A stretch of 64,000 bases of DNA from Pedobacter sp. SL55 (GTDB lineage: Bacteria > Bacteroidota > Bacteroidia > Sphingobacteriales > Sphingobacteriaceae), in NCBI RefSeq assembly GCF_026625705.1, contig NZ_CP113059.1:2852001-2916000 (forward strand), read 5' to 3'. This document shows positions 47,979 to 57,078 of the stretch, piece after piece. The translations under genes and the position numbers were made by a program. Below the pieces are notes generated by a model. It made no database searches and was not told where the DNA came from. It was given only the letters and a program-made list of their open reading frames with translations. The stretch's first letter is position 1. Every line of letters starts with the position of its first letter.

Positions 47979-49193
47979 ATGAAAATAATTAAACATAAAC
48001 TCTTTATCTATTTCATCCTCAGTCTTATGGCTGGAATTGTAGGCTGTAGTGGGAAGCGAAAAGCTGAAGAAAAATCAACTGAAACGAAACAGCAAACCTT
48101 TACCTGCCCAATGCATCCGCAGGTAATTAAGCACGAGATGGGAACTTGTCCAATTTGTGCGATGGATTTGGTGCCTTTCGAGAAAAATAGCGACGATAAA
48201 AGTATCAAGCTAGATGCGCAAAGACAATTGTTGGCCAATATCAAAACTATACGTTTTGGCGATGGAGGAAGTGAAGGTATTTCTAGCCAAAGTGTGCTGA
48301 ATGGCAGATTGGTAGTTGATCCTCAGCAAAGTAATTACATCTCAGCAAAAATTGCGGGTAGAGTAGAAGAATTGTTTGTGAGAGAAACGGGTGTGGCAAT
48401 TAGCAAAGGGCAGCCGCTATATAAATTGTACTCCGAACAATTGGCTACCTTGCAACAAGAATATCTGATGGCGTTGGCACAACAAAAGCAATTTGCTGGC
48501 GATAAATTGGAGCAACAATTAGTGTCATCAGCTAAACAGAAATTATTGTTGTACGGGCAAACGGAAGCACAATTGCAGAGGCTGAGCAAAACGCAACAGA
48601 AAAATCCTTACGTAACGGTGTTTGCTACACAAAGTGGAACAGTTGCCGAGTTGAGCATTACCCAAGGGCAATACGTGGCAGAAGGCAGCCCGATTATGCG
48701 ATTGGAAGGTTACGGAAAATTATGGGTAGAAGCAGATGTTTATCCTAATGAAATGAAACAGATCAAGCAAGGTCAAGCTTTGAAGGTGCTGGTAAATGGA
48801 TGGGAAGACCAAGCGCAAACTATGAAAGTTGATTTCATTAATCCATCTTTACAGGCCGGTACGCAACTGACACAAATTAGAGGAAGCATTGCTAACCATA
48901 ATGGACAATGGCAGCCAGGTTTGCAGGTAAAGGTAATGTTGGCGTCGCAAGCAGTAAGCGGAGGGATGAATTTGCCTGTAGATGCGGTAATTCGTGATGG
49001 TAAAGGTCAGCATGTGTGGATAAAAACTGGAAAAGACAGCTTCGAACCAATGAAGGTAAGTGTTGGCAAAGCAAATGGAAATAGCATCAATATAACATCG
49101 GGTATTGCCTCTGGCGATGAAGTGGTTATAACTGGCGCTTATTTGCTTTACAGTGAATATGTACTGAAGAGAGGAAAACATCCGTTGGGTTAG
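47979..49193 (+). CDS. Second CusB-type adaptor with N-terminal heavy-metal-binding domain
   Basis: This 404-residue lipoprotein (signal ending GIVGC, Cys23) has a small metal-binding domain at about 40-66, with the paired motif TCPMHP and CPICAMDLVP (Cys43, Met45, His46, Cys57, Cys60, Met62). The adaptor fold follows: barrel-sandwich (ISAKIAGRVEELFVRETGVAISKGQPLYKLYS), helical hairpin and beta-barrel domains. It should collect Cu(I) and hand it to CusA. It lies 41 bases after the first adaptor, with no palindromic repeat between. Two different adaptors in one operon suggest they work as a mixed ring or in series. Confidence 0.92.
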   Translation: MKIIKHKLFIYFILSLMAGIVGCSGKRKAEEKSTETKQQTFTCPMHPQVIKHEMGTCPICAMDLVPFEKNSDDKSIKLDAQRQLLANIKTIRFGDGGSEGISSQSVLNGRLVVDPQQSNYISAKIAGRVEELFVRETGVAISKGQPLYKLYSEQLATLQQEYLMALAQQKQFAGDKLEQQLVSSAKQKLLLYGQTEAQLQRLSKTQQKNPYVTVFATQSGTVAELSITQGQYVAEGSPIMRLEGYGKLWVEADVYPNEMKQIKQGQALKVLVNGWEDQAQTMKVDFINPSLQAGTQLTQIRGSIANHNGQWQPGLQVKVMLASQAVSGGMNLPVDAVIRDGKGQHVWIKTGKDSFEPMKVSVGKANGNSINITSGIASGDEVVITGAYLLYSEYVLKRGKHPLG

Positions 49194-49197
49194 CTCT

Positions 49198-49279
49198 GCC
49201 ATCATCCTAGATTTATTCTGGGATCTTAAAGCGAGATAAAGCGTAATGCATTAGGATTCCCGCCTTCGCGGGAATGACG
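49198..49279. repeat. CGTCATTCC palindromic element, copy 5 (left end degenerate)
   Basis: This copy begins with a worn CCATCATCC end and finishes with an intact hairpin, GATTCCCGCCTTCGCGGGAATGACG. It lies between the second adaptor and the DUF3347 gene, outside coding sequence. Confidence 0.75.
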
Positions 49280-49308
49280 TAAGTTTTTTAAAAAATAAAA
49301 CTAAAACA

Positions 49309-49839
49309 ATGAAAAAAAACACAATCTTATTAACAGCAGTAACCATCATCTTCGCTGCTTGCAACAACAAAAAAGCGGAAGACAAAAAAGAAGTAACTGT
49401 CAAAGAAAAGGCAGTAGAAGTAACTGTAAATGAAGTATCATTAAAAAACGATCAATTAAATGCGGCCTATCAGCAATATCTGTTGTTAAGCAATGCCTTG
49501 ATTAATTCGGATTTGGCAACTGCAAGAGAAGCAAGCATGGCTTTAGAGCTAGGTGCAAAAACGTTAAACGGAGGCGAAAAGCTTGCCAATTTGGCTTCAA
49601 AAATTACTGTAGCTTCTAATATCGAAGTACAAAGAACATTATTCGCTAGTCTGAGTAATGAGATGATCGCCAAAGTAAAAGCTATTGGTTTGCAATCTGG
49701 AGAGGTCTATGTAGAATATTGCCCAATGGCCATGAACGACAAAGGAGCTTCTTGGCTAAGTAATCAAAAGGTAGTTAGAAATCCATATTATGGAGAAAGC
49801 ATGATTGATTGTGGGGAGATTAAAGAAACTTTGAAATAG
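49309..49839 (+). CDS. DUF3347-domain lipoprotein (copper operon)
   Basis: This 176-residue lipoprotein (signal ending IIFAAC) has a charged linker (EDKKEVTVKEKAVEV) and then the DUF3347 helical domain (about 45-176). The domain includes YQQYLLLSNALINSDLATAREAS and the conserved end VYVEYCPMAMNDKGASWLS...NPYYGESMIDCGEI, with Cys, Met and a second Cys that could hold copper. DUF3347 domains are often found alone or fused to CusB adaptors, so it probably acts as a periplasmic metal carrier for the pump. It is the last gene of the operon. Confidence 0.9.
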   Translation: MKKNTILLTAVTIIFAACNNKKAEDKKEVTVKEKAVEVTVNEVSLKNDQLNAAYQQYLLLSNALINSDLATAREASMALELGAKTLNGGEKLANLASKITVASNIEVQRTLFASLSNEMIAKVKAIGLQSGEVYVEYCPMAMNDKGASWLSNQKVVRNPYYGESMIDCGEIKETLK

Positions 49840-49989
49840 GCTTCTTGGCGGTTGGTCTACGCCGGCTATGAACTACATTTTTTAAATACTGTACTAAAAT
49901 GCCCCATATTTGATTTGTTTGGCTATCTAAAAAGCTTAAATTTAACACTACATTTATCTCAAAATTTATCAAATCAAAAGAATAAAACT

Positions 49990-50451
49990 ATGGTAATTAA
50001 TCCCTATTTAAACTTTAACGGTAATACCGAAGAGGTTTTCAATTTCTACAAATCGATTTTTGGTGGCGATTTTCCTTTTGTGATGCGCTTTAACGAAATG
50101 CCAAAAGACGCTACAGATGGCGAAGGTTGTGCAGGCGAAGAAATTCCAGAAAATGAAGGTAATGGCATTGCTCATATTGCACTTGGTATAGGTAGCACCA
50201 TGTTAATGGGTACAGATGTGCCTTCTAATATGCCGCCTGCATCTGCTGGAACAAATGTTTCACTTTGTTTAAGTGTGGATAGCCGTGCCGATGCTGATAG
50301 AATTTTCGCCGCTTTAAGCGACGGAGGTACCGTACAAATGCCAATGCAAGATCAGTTTTGGGGCGATTATTACGGGATGCTTGTAGACAAAAACCAAATA
50401 CAATGGATGGTAAGCTACAACGAAGCACAAGATGGAAAAAACAACAAATAA
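49990..50451 (+). CDS. VOC-superfamily (PhnB-like) protein
   Basis: This is a small protein of about 153 residues. The ATG at 49990 is chosen because it starts the typical sequence VINPYLNFNGNTEEVFNFYKSIFGG. The upstream frame from 49852 has no family similarity. The fold is a glyoxalase/bleomycin-resistance type pair of beta-alpha-beta-beta-beta modules, close to the PhnB/3-demethylubiquinone-like group (closing WGDYYGMLVDKNQIQWMV). Function cannot be given beyond the superfamily. It is unrelated to the copper operon. Confidence 0.88.
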   Translation: MVINPYLNFNGNTEEVFNFYKSIFGGDFPFVMRFNEMPKDATDGEGCAGEEIPENEGNGIAHIALGIGSTMLMGTDVPSNMPPASAGTNVSLCLSVDSRADADRIFAALSDGGTVQMPMQDQFWGDYYGMLVDKNQIQWMVSYNEAQDGKNNK

Positions 50452-50775
50452 TTGGCTTAATAAGTGTGTAAGGTAGAGCTAAAGTATATTTGCCAGCTTG
50501 TTGTCCTTTATTTATTTGCCTAAGTTGTTGTTAATTTAAATTGGTCAGGCCCAAAAAAGGTTTCAATAAATGCGTATTTCGCTAAGTATCTAATTTTAGT
50601 GTTGGTTTTATTTGCCAATGCGGCAAAGTTGCGCTTGTTTTGGTTGCGGCATTATGTAAATTGCTGCGGTAATTGAGCATATTGCTATGTAAGGTTTTTT
50701 GCCAATGTTATTTGCACTATTGGTGGTGTTTGCTTTACCGCTTAAATTTTGCTTTAGTTTAAAATCTTTTGCAAT
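50452..50775. other. Intergenic region between convergent genes
   Basis: I see no gene, RNA or strong hairpin. The stretch is T-rich with repeated TTTGCC and TGCGGC/TTGCGG words, perhaps a decayed sequence. Confidence 0.5.
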
Positions 50776-51870
50776 TTATGCATCGAGAGATAATTTAGAA
50801 CAAGTTTTCCAATAGGCAAAAAACGATGGAAAATATCCCTTTACTTCTTTAAACATCCAGTCTCTTTGGTGTTCGTTGCCACGGTATTGCACATTTGTAG
50901 GATGTTCTTTGTAATGTATCGGTTTTGCAGCTATAAGTTTTTCTAACGTTTCAAATTCGCCTACATAATACTGTATGTTTTTAATATTTGTGGCAAGTTG
51001 CATCACAAAGTCAATAGTTTTGTTACTAACAGGATATTTTTCAAAAAAACTTGGTGCTAACAGTAGTATGCGGTTGGCATCAAGCTCATTTAACCAAAGG
51101 TTGTCGAGGTTATAGAAATTGTAAATGCACGTAGGTAAGTTTTCATTAATTTGTAGTGCGCCAACTTCGGGTAACTTAGTTTTTAAGCTAGGTGTAGTTA
51201 GCTCATTTAGTTCAGCTACTTCGCTAAAATGTTCAAACGCCTCATAGGGCCCATCTAAGAACGTATGCGTTTGGTTGGTTTTACAAAATTTGTTAATGTT
51301 TTCTTGGTTGGCAAAATATTTCTTGTTGCTAAAACTCCCTGCTACCCATTGCCAACTTAGCGCATTACTTGCCCAATCGGCATCAAGCAGGTGGTAATAC
51401 ATCCATTTTGCCGGCTTTAGCCAGTGGCTATTGCGTAGGTTACAACAAATACTAGCAGTATACATGCGTATATGATTGTGCATGTAGCCGTGGCTATAGA
51501 GTTGGCTAATGGCATAGTCTACAGCTTCAATTGTGGTAGAATGTGTGGTTATTGCCAAAGGCATTTGGTAGTTGCTAACTTTGGGCTGCGGTTGTTTTAA
51601 ATCTTGGTCTATCTCGTTGCCCTTTTCTATCCAAACTTGCTGGAAATAATCTCTCCAAGCCAATTCTTTTAAAAAGCTCTCTATCTGAGACGGATCATAT
51701 CCCTTTTTTAAAATGGTACTGGCAATCATTCGCGTAGAAATTACACCCCTAGAGATATACGGAGATAAACGCGTAACGGCACCATCTGTGTAATTTCTCG
51801 TTTTTCCGTAGGCAACAGGATCTATCTGGTCTATTAAAGTTAAAATTTCTTGATAATTGGTAGTGAACAT
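50776..51870 (-). CDS. Photolyase/cryptochrome-like FAD-binding protein lacking the N-terminal antenna domain
   Basis: The first 230 residues match the FAD-binding helical domain of DNA photolyases: TRNYTDGAVTRLSPYISRGVIS, FLKELAWRDYFQQVW, HGYMHNHIRMYTASI and LLDADWASNALSWQWVAGS. The usual N-terminal alpha/beta antenna domain is absent. After the FAD domain comes a region of about 125 residues (LDANRILLLAPSFFEKYPVSNKTIDFVMQLA) that looks alpha/beta and could be a permuted or replacement domain. The protein may repair DNA with light or be a sensor. The family is clear; the reaction is not. Confidence 0.82.
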   Translation of the reverse strand: MFTTNYQEILTLIDQIDPVAYGKTRNYTDGAVTRLSPYISRGVISTRMIASTILKKGYDPSQIESFLKELAWRDYFQQVWIEKGNEIDQDLKQPQPKVSNYQMPLAITTHSTTIEAVDYAISQLYSHGYMHNHIRMYTASICCNLRNSHWLKPAKWMYYHLLDADWASNALSWQWVAGSFSNKKYFANQENINKFCKTNQTHTFLDGPYEAFEHFSEVAELNELTTPSLKTKLPEVGALQINENLPTCIYNFYNLDNLWLNELDANRILLLAPSFFEKYPVSNKTIDFVMQLATNIKNIQYYVGEFETLEKLIAAKPIHYKEHPTNVQYRGNEHQRDWMFKEVKGYFPSFFAYWKTCSKLSLDA

Positions 51871-52233
51871 GGCTGTACTTTAAGTAGCATTTTTTGTGTG
51901 TAGTGCTCAATAGTTTACGCTTCTGATAAATCTATAGCTTAAGCCATTTTAGTTTTCTACACACTTGATGCAAATTCTCATGGTATGAATTCGTAAATGC
52001 ATTTAATTTAACACTGCGTTGTAATAAGTATTATTTTGCTAAAAATACAAAATGAAAAAATATTTCCTAAGCCGCTCTAGTCAAGTATTGGTTTTACCTT
52101 GTGATTTTAAAATCAATTAATTTGTTGAACCGCTTTTTGTTTTAAACTTTTGGAGAAGGCAAGTAGTGGATGTTTTTTATTTTAGATTTTTCTATCTTTA
52201 AATTCTTAACTTTAAAAGATTAAAACGTTAATT
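51871..52233. other. Intergenic region between divergent genes
   Basis: No gene is seen in 363 bases. It must hold the promoters of the photolyase-like and DUF2147 genes. TATCTTTA near 52191 resembles a -7 element for the DUF2147 gene but no good -33 box is certain. Confidence 0.4.
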
Positions 52234-52668
52234 ATGTTAAGAAAATCATCATTATTTATCTTATTAGTTGCAATTTCTTTTTCGGCTTTTGCCCAAAGCA
52301 AAGACGACATTTTAGGTAAGTGGCTTAACCCAACGGGCGAAGGACAGATAGAAATATATAAGCGTGGCGATAAGTTTTTTGGCAAGCTGGCTTGGATAAA
52401 AGAACCTAACGATCAAAATGGTAAGCCTAAAACAGACGAAAAAAATCCTACGGAGAGCCTTAGAAATAAACCTGTTTTGGGATTAGAAATTCTTAAGAAC
52501 TTCATTTTTGACGATGGTAAATGGATAGATGGAACTATCTACGATCCCAAATCGGGCAAAACATACAGTTGTAAATTAACTTTAAAAAGCAATAACCTGC
52601 TAAGCGTTAGGGGATTTATTAGTGTGTCTTTAATTGGTAGAACCGAAGTGTTTAAGCGGGTAAAATAA
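52234..52668 (+). CDS. DUF2147 secreted protein
   Basis: This 144-residue protein has a signal peptide (about 1-20, ending AFAQ) and the DUF2147 beta-barrel-like fold starting DDILGKWLNPTGEGQIEIYKRGDKFFGKL, with the conserved LRNKPVLGLEIL and WIDGTIYDPKSGKTYSCKL. The family is periplasmic or surface-exposed and of unknown function. The stop codon overlaps the ATG of the next gene by one base. Confidence 0.92.
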   Translation: MLRKSSLFILLVAISFSAFAQSKDDILGKWLNPTGEGQIEIYKRGDKFFGKLAWIKEPNDQNGKPKTDEKNPTESLRNKPVLGLEILKNFIFDDGKWIDGTIYDPKSGKTYSCKLTLKSNNLLSVRGFISVSLIGRTEVFKRVK

Positions 52669-53690
52669 TGCGTTTATTTGCTAAATTAGCTGTTTTTTTA
52701 ACATTATTTCCTTTTTTGGGCATTGCGCAAACGCTAGTTTTTGTACCCTTAGTTACCGATGCCAAAACCAGTATGCGTGGCCTCGCGGTGGTTAACCAAG
52801 ATGTAATTTGGGTAAGTGGAAGTAATGGCTATGTAGGTAAATCTGTAAATGGCGGTAAAACTTGGGAGTGGCTACAGCCCAAAGGTTACGAAACTTTAGA
52901 TTTTAGAGATATACAAGCTTTTGATGCTGATAAAGCAATTATTATAAACGCTGGTTCGCCAGCGTATGTGTTAACTACTTTAGATGGCGGTAAAACCTGG
53001 CGAGAAAATTATAAAAATACAGATACCGCTATTTTTTTAGATGGAATGGATTTTTGGGATCCACAAAATGGAATAATTTTCGGCGACCCAATTAACGGTA
53101 AAATGCAGCTTTTACGTACAACAGATGGCGGTTCTACTTGGCAAAATATATCGCATCAGCTAACCTTGCCAATGCAAAAAGGCGAAGCTGGTTTCGCCGC
53201 CAGCGGTACTACCATTAAAACGTATGGTAAAGGTAAAGTTTGGGTGGCTACGGGTGGCGTAGTTTCAAATATTTATCAATCCCATGATTATGGTAATACT
53301 TGGCAAGTTTATGCTTGTCCAATTATACAAGGCGAAGCCAGTACAGGAACGTTTTCTATCGATTTTTTTGATACAAAAAAAGGAGTTGCCGTAGGAGGCA
53401 ATTACCTAAAAGACAAAGATAATAGCAACAATGTATTGTATACCACAAATGGTGGCAAAAGCTGGCGTAAACCAAGTGTTCCAGTTTCGGGTTATCGGTC
53501 TGGGGTTGCCTACATTACTAAGAATATTTGTTTGGCTACAGGCACATCGGGTACAGATATTTCTACAGATGGCGGTAAAACGTGGAGAAACATCTCTGCG
53601 TTAAGTTTTAATGCCGTAAAAGCTTTAGGTAATGGTGCAATACTGGTTGGCGGCAAAGGACAAGTTTATAAAGCAAATATCTTGCCATAA
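52668..53690 (+). CDS. YCF48/BNR-like propeller protein
   Basis: This 340-residue protein has a signal peptide (about 1-20) and a seven-bladed propeller with Asp-box repeats of the form NGGKTWEW, DGGKTWREN, DGGSTWQN, YGNTWQV, NGGKSWRK and DGGKTWRN. Similar proteins are called oxidoreductases or sialidase-like in databases, but no sialidase active-site residues (Arg triad, FRIP) are seen, so I treat it as a binding or assembly protein. It is translationally coupled to the DUF2147 gene. Confidence 0.88.
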   Translation: MRLFAKLAVFLTLFPFLGIAQTLVFVPLVTDAKTSMRGLAVVNQDVIWVSGSNGYVGKSVNGGKTWEWLQPKGYETLDFRDIQAFDADKAIIINAGSPAYVLTTLDGGKTWRENYKNTDTAIFLDGMDFWDPQNGIIFGDPINGKMQLLRTTDGGSTWQNISHQLTLPMQKGEAGFAASGTTIKTYGKGKVWVATGGVVSNIYQSHDYGNTWQVYACPIIQGEASTGTFSIDFFDTKKGVAVGGNYLKDKDNSNNVLYTTNGGKSWRKPSVPVSGYRSGVAYITKNICLATGTSGTDISTDGGKTWRNISALSFNAVKALGNGAILVGGKGQVYKANILP

Positions 53691-54089
53691 AAATTTTCCT
53701 CATTTTGTAGAAAAAAATGCGCTAATCTTTAAAGTTAAGTTTTAGTTGTGCTGTTTGTTAAACGTATTTTGTTTATTTCAAAACAAGAAATTTTGGCCAT
53801 TTTTTTTAACACAATCTAAAATATGCAGTTTTTTAGATATTTCTGGTAATTGCATAAAATTGTAAAACTACGCATCTAAGTTTTTGTTTTTAAGTGGTTT
53901 ATTATGTTTTTAGTCAACTTTGTTTGTGCTGATCGCTTTGCCTAAGCTCTCAAATTATCGTTTTTTGGCGTAACTTAGCACCTCCTAGTTAATTAAATTG
54001 TCATCAAATTTTTTTACTATTAAGATTTATTTGGAGTATTCGTTTAAGTGGTAAGGTTATTGCGAAGATATCGAGTAGAAAGGATAGAT
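53691..54089. other. AT-rich intergenic region before the exopolysaccharide locus
   Basis: No gene or clear terminator is seen in about 400 bases. The T-rich stretches are typical of regulatory DNA in this window. It must contain the promoter of the response regulator operon. Confidence 0.4.
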
Positions 54090-54467
54090 ATGTCGAAAAT
54101 ATTGATAGCTGAAGACGAAGTATTAATGCTGAAAGCATTGGAATTTAAGTTGAAAAAAGAAGGGTATGAGGTTGACGTAGCTTCTGACGGTAGGCAGGCA
54201 ATGGAAAAAGCAAAGGCAAATACATACGATTTAGTACTTACTGATATTATGATGCCCTTTGTAGGAGGAATGGAAATTCTTAGTTATATAAAAGGCGATC
54301 AGATTAAAAAACATACACCTGTATTGTTGATTTCTGCGGTAGGTTTAGAGCATATTGTTTTAGAGGGTTTTAGCTTAGGTGCTGATGATTTTATCTATAA
54401 ACCATTTAATTTGAATGAGCTATCGGTAAGAATTAAGCGTTATATCAAGCAGAATGTTTTTCATTGA
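54090..54467 (+). CDS. Single-domain response regulator
   Basis: I choose the ATG at 54090 (MSKILIAEDE). A GTG at 54048 would add 14 residues that do not belong to the fold. The 125-residue protein is a bare receiver domain with AEDE, aspartate in LVLTDIMMPFVGG (about 51), and lysine in FIYKPF, and no output domain. It leads an operon with HEAT, GT2 and membrane genes, so it may act by protein contact, for example switching the polysaccharide synthase on or off. No kinase gene is adjacent. Confidence 0.9.
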   Translation: MSKILIAEDEVLMLKALEFKLKKEGYEVDVASDGRQAMEKAKANTYDLVLTDIMMPFVGGMEILSYIKGDQIKKHTPVLLISAVGLEHIVLEGFSLGADDFIYKPFNLNELSVRIKRYIKQNVFH

Positions 54468-54481
54468 GTTAATGCTGAAAC

Positions 54482-55624
54482 ATGAGCATTTTCGATACTT
54501 TATTTAATTACGTAGGCCAAATTTATACAGACCGATTACCCTATTTTCCTGCGAACATTAGGGTGTCGTTGTTGATTATCCTTTTCTGTGTTATTGCGAC
54601 CATAGAGTTGTACTTCTACATGATGTTTAGTAGAGCGGTTATGTCTGCAAAAAATAAGCGTATGAAGTATTGGGACGATTACATTAGCATGTTACTAGCT
54701 AATATGATTGTTTTTGATGAAACCGACAAGCCAGATGAAATTGTTGCGCACTTTTATCCTAAACTGAGTAAAATGCCATTACACAGTAGGTTGGTTAACA
54801 GTATATTGGTTGAAAAAATTCTAACATACCATAAAAATTTTACGGGTAAAACGGCAGAAGTTCTGTCGTCTCTGTATCTAAAGCTTAACCTTGATAAAAA
54901 GACTAAAAGGAAAATCAAAAATAGAAATTGGGAAACTAAAATAGAGGGCATAAGAGAAGCTAATGAAATGGATTTGGTAGAGATGGCTGATCTAATTGTT
55001 GAGTATACGGATGATGAAAATGCGCTATTACGTATGGAAGCTCAGGCGGCCTACATCAAGCTTTCTCAATCAGATCCTTTCCATTTTTTAGATAGGGCAC
55101 AAGAACGCATTTTAGACTGGCATCAGGTGGTGCTGTTCGAAATCATTACCAAACATAAAAAACTCACTATTCCATCTTTTTCTAAGTGGCTCCATTCTTC
55201 TAACGATACAGTAGTAATGCTTTGCCTGAAACTGGTAGATCATTTTATGCAGTTTGATGCTGCAAAAGAAGTAGTTACGTTGCTTAAACATCAAAACCCA
55301 AAAATTGTAAGAAAAGCGGTAGAAATTATAGGCAAATTGGAGCTAGAAGATGCAGAGCGTTTTATGTTCGAAATCTACTTTAATCATGATGATGAAATTA
55401 AACTGGAAATTTTAAACGCCTTAGGTAAAATTGCCTCCGGAAACTACTCGGAGTTTCTTTCGTCTAGAATTTATTCTACCGATGTAAAGATTAAAAAAGA
55501 AGCCCTATACGCCATAAAGATAGATCCCGACCGCGGCGAAGAAAAATTGCGAGCAATTTACCTACAAACCGGGCAAGAAAACCAAGCGCTGATTAAGCAC
55601 GTACTAGACCATCGAATTAGGTAG
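54482..55624 (+). CDS. Membrane-anchored HEAT-repeat protein
   Basis: This 380-residue protein has one membrane helix near 28-50 (SLLIILFCVIATIELYFYMMF) and a cytoplasmic all-helical part with HEAT-like repeats from about 165 (DLVEMADLIVEYTDDENALLRMEAQAAYIKLS; PKIVRKAVEIIGKLELEDAERFM; DEIKLEILNALGKIASG). Such repeats usually carry protein-protein contacts. It lies 14 bases after the response regulator and two bases before the glycosyltransferase, so it probably links the two at the membrane. The precise role is unknown. Confidence 0.85.
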   Translation: MSIFDTLFNYVGQIYTDRLPYFPANIRVSLLIILFCVIATIELYFYMMFSRAVMSAKNKRMKYWDDYISMLLANMIVFDETDKPDEIVAHFYPKLSKMPLHSRLVNSILVEKILTYHKNFTGKTAEVLSSLYLKLNLDKKTKRKIKNRNWETKIEGIREANEMDLVEMADLIVEYTDDENALLRMEAQAAYIKLSQSDPFHFLDRAQERILDWHQVVLFEIITKHKKLTIPSFSKWLHSSNDTVVMLCLKLVDHFMQFDAAKEVVTLLKHQNPKIVRKAVEIIGKLELEDAERFMFEIYFNHDDEIKLEILNALGKIASGNYSEFLSSRIYSTDVKIKKEALYAIKIDPDRGEEKLRAIYLQTGQENQALIKHVLDHRIR

Positions 55625-55626
55625 AG

Positions 55627-57078
55627 ATGAGAGAGTTTTTAACAGATTTCGAAACTATTTTTAACAATGCCATATTCTATTATGCTGTAGTGGTTATGGG
55701 TTCTTATGTGCTTTTTACTCTCTTATCAGCCATAGAGATGAATAGCTACATGAAAAAGAATAGCTATGTAAACTACCGCGAAATTCTGGTGTCGCCGCTA
55801 GCTCCGTCGGTATCTATTTTAGCACCTGCCTTTAACGAAGAAGCCACCATTATAGAAAATATAAGGTCGCTATTATCGCTACATTATGGTAATTACGAGG
55901 TTGTTATTATTAATGATGGAAGCACCGACCAAACCTTTCAGCGTATGTTTGATTATTACCAGTTAGAAAAGGTAGATTTTGCGGTGAATTATCAGATAAC
56001 CTGTAACGAAATTAAAGGCGTTTATAAATCTAAGCTGCCATCATTCTCTAAATTAACCATTGTAGATAAAGTTAACGGTGGTAAATCTGATGCTTTAAAC
56101 GCTGGCATTAACGTTTCGGGTAAAGATTTGCTGTTGTGCATAGATGTAGATTGTATTGTACAAGAAGATGCCATTTTGAAGCTGGCAAAGCCTTATTTGG
56201 AAGAAAAGTATCAAGTAATTGCAACTGGTGGGGTGGTGCGTATAGCCAATTCTTGTAAGGTAGAAGACGGCAAACTGGTAGAAGTAAATATGCCTCGTAA
56301 TTTGTGGCCTCGTTTTCAGGTGCTAGAGTATATTCGGGCTTTTTTAATGGGGCGTATGGCTTGGAGCCGACTGAATGGTTTGCTGATTATTTCTGGTGCA
56401 ATGGGCTTGTTTGATAAGAACATCGTAATTAAAGTTGGAGGCTACGACAATACCACCGTTGGCGAAGATATGGAGCTGGTGGTAAGGATGAGAAAGTACA
56501 TGTACGAACAAGATCAACGGTTTAAGGTGGTGTACATTCCAGACCCTTTGTGTTGGACCGAAGCCCCTACGGATTTGCAGATTTTAGGTAGGCAACGCAA
56601 CAGGTGGACTAGAGGTACTATAGAAACCCTTTGGACACATAAAGATTTGTTTTTTAACCCCAGATACGGCGTTTTAGGAATGCTAAGTTATCCTTATTGG
56701 CTGTTTTTTGAATGGTTGGCACCTATTGTAGAGGCTTTTGGTATTTGTGTTTTTATTTTACTGGCGCTAATGGAGAATATCAATTGGGAATTTTCTTTGA
56801 TATTATTGGCTATGGTTTATTGTTTTTCTGTGTTGTTAAGCACCGTGGCTATTTTCTTCGAAGAAATGTCTTACCAACAATATACCAAGGGTAAAGATTT
56901 AGTGAAACTTTTATTAGCAGCCTTTTTAGAGCCTATTTTATATCATCCGCTTACTTTAATTTGGGCCATACAAGGTAATATCCACAAATTTAGAGGCAAG
57001 AATAATTGGGGTGCAATGACACGAAAAGGCTTTAAAAATACCGAAACCTTAAACCATACAGCAAACAGAACAACCTAA
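55627..57078 (+). CDS. Processive family 2 glycosyltransferase (PgaC/cellulose-synthase-like)
   Basis: This 483-residue membrane enzyme has an N-terminal helix (about 15-38), a GT-A catalytic domain and three or four C-terminal helices that would form the glycan channel. All the residues of processive beta-glycan synthases are visible: IINDGSTD around Asp97, the DxD Asp173-Val-Asp175, the catalytic GED at 279-281, and the QxxRW motif at 323-327 (QRNRW). It should polymerise a beta-linked sugar from UDP-sugar and push it across the inner membrane. The polymer is unknown; PNAG- or cellulose-like products are both possible. There is no PilZ domain. Confidence 0.93.
   Translation: MREFLTDFETIFNNAIFYYAVVVMGSYVLFTLLSAIEMNSYMKKNSYVNYREILVSPLAPSVSILAPAFNEEATIIENIRSLLSLHYGNYEVVIINDGSTDQTFQRMFDYYQLEKVDFAVNYQITCNEIKGVYKSKLPSFSKLTIVDKVNGGKSDALNAGINVSGKDLLLCIDVDCIVQEDAILKLAKPYLEEKYQVIATGGVVRIANSCKVEDGKLVEVNMPRNLWPRFQVLEYIRAFLMGRMAWSRLNGLLIISGAMGLFDKNIVIKVGGYDNTTVGEDMELVVRMRKYMYEQDQRFKVVYIPDPLCWTEAPTDLQILGRQRNRWTRGTIETLWTHKDLFFNPRYGVLGMLSYPYWLFFEWLAPIVEAFGICVFILLALMENINWEFSLILLAMVYCFSVLLSTVAIFFEEMSYQQYTKGKDLVKLLLAAFLEPILYHPLTLIWAIQGNIHKFRGKNNWGAMTRKGFKNTETLNHTANRTT

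Noticed and set aside
49852..49989. N-terminal extension of the VOC protein from an upstream start
   Set aside because: The added residues have no similarity to the family, and the ATG at 49990 matches the normal VOC start.
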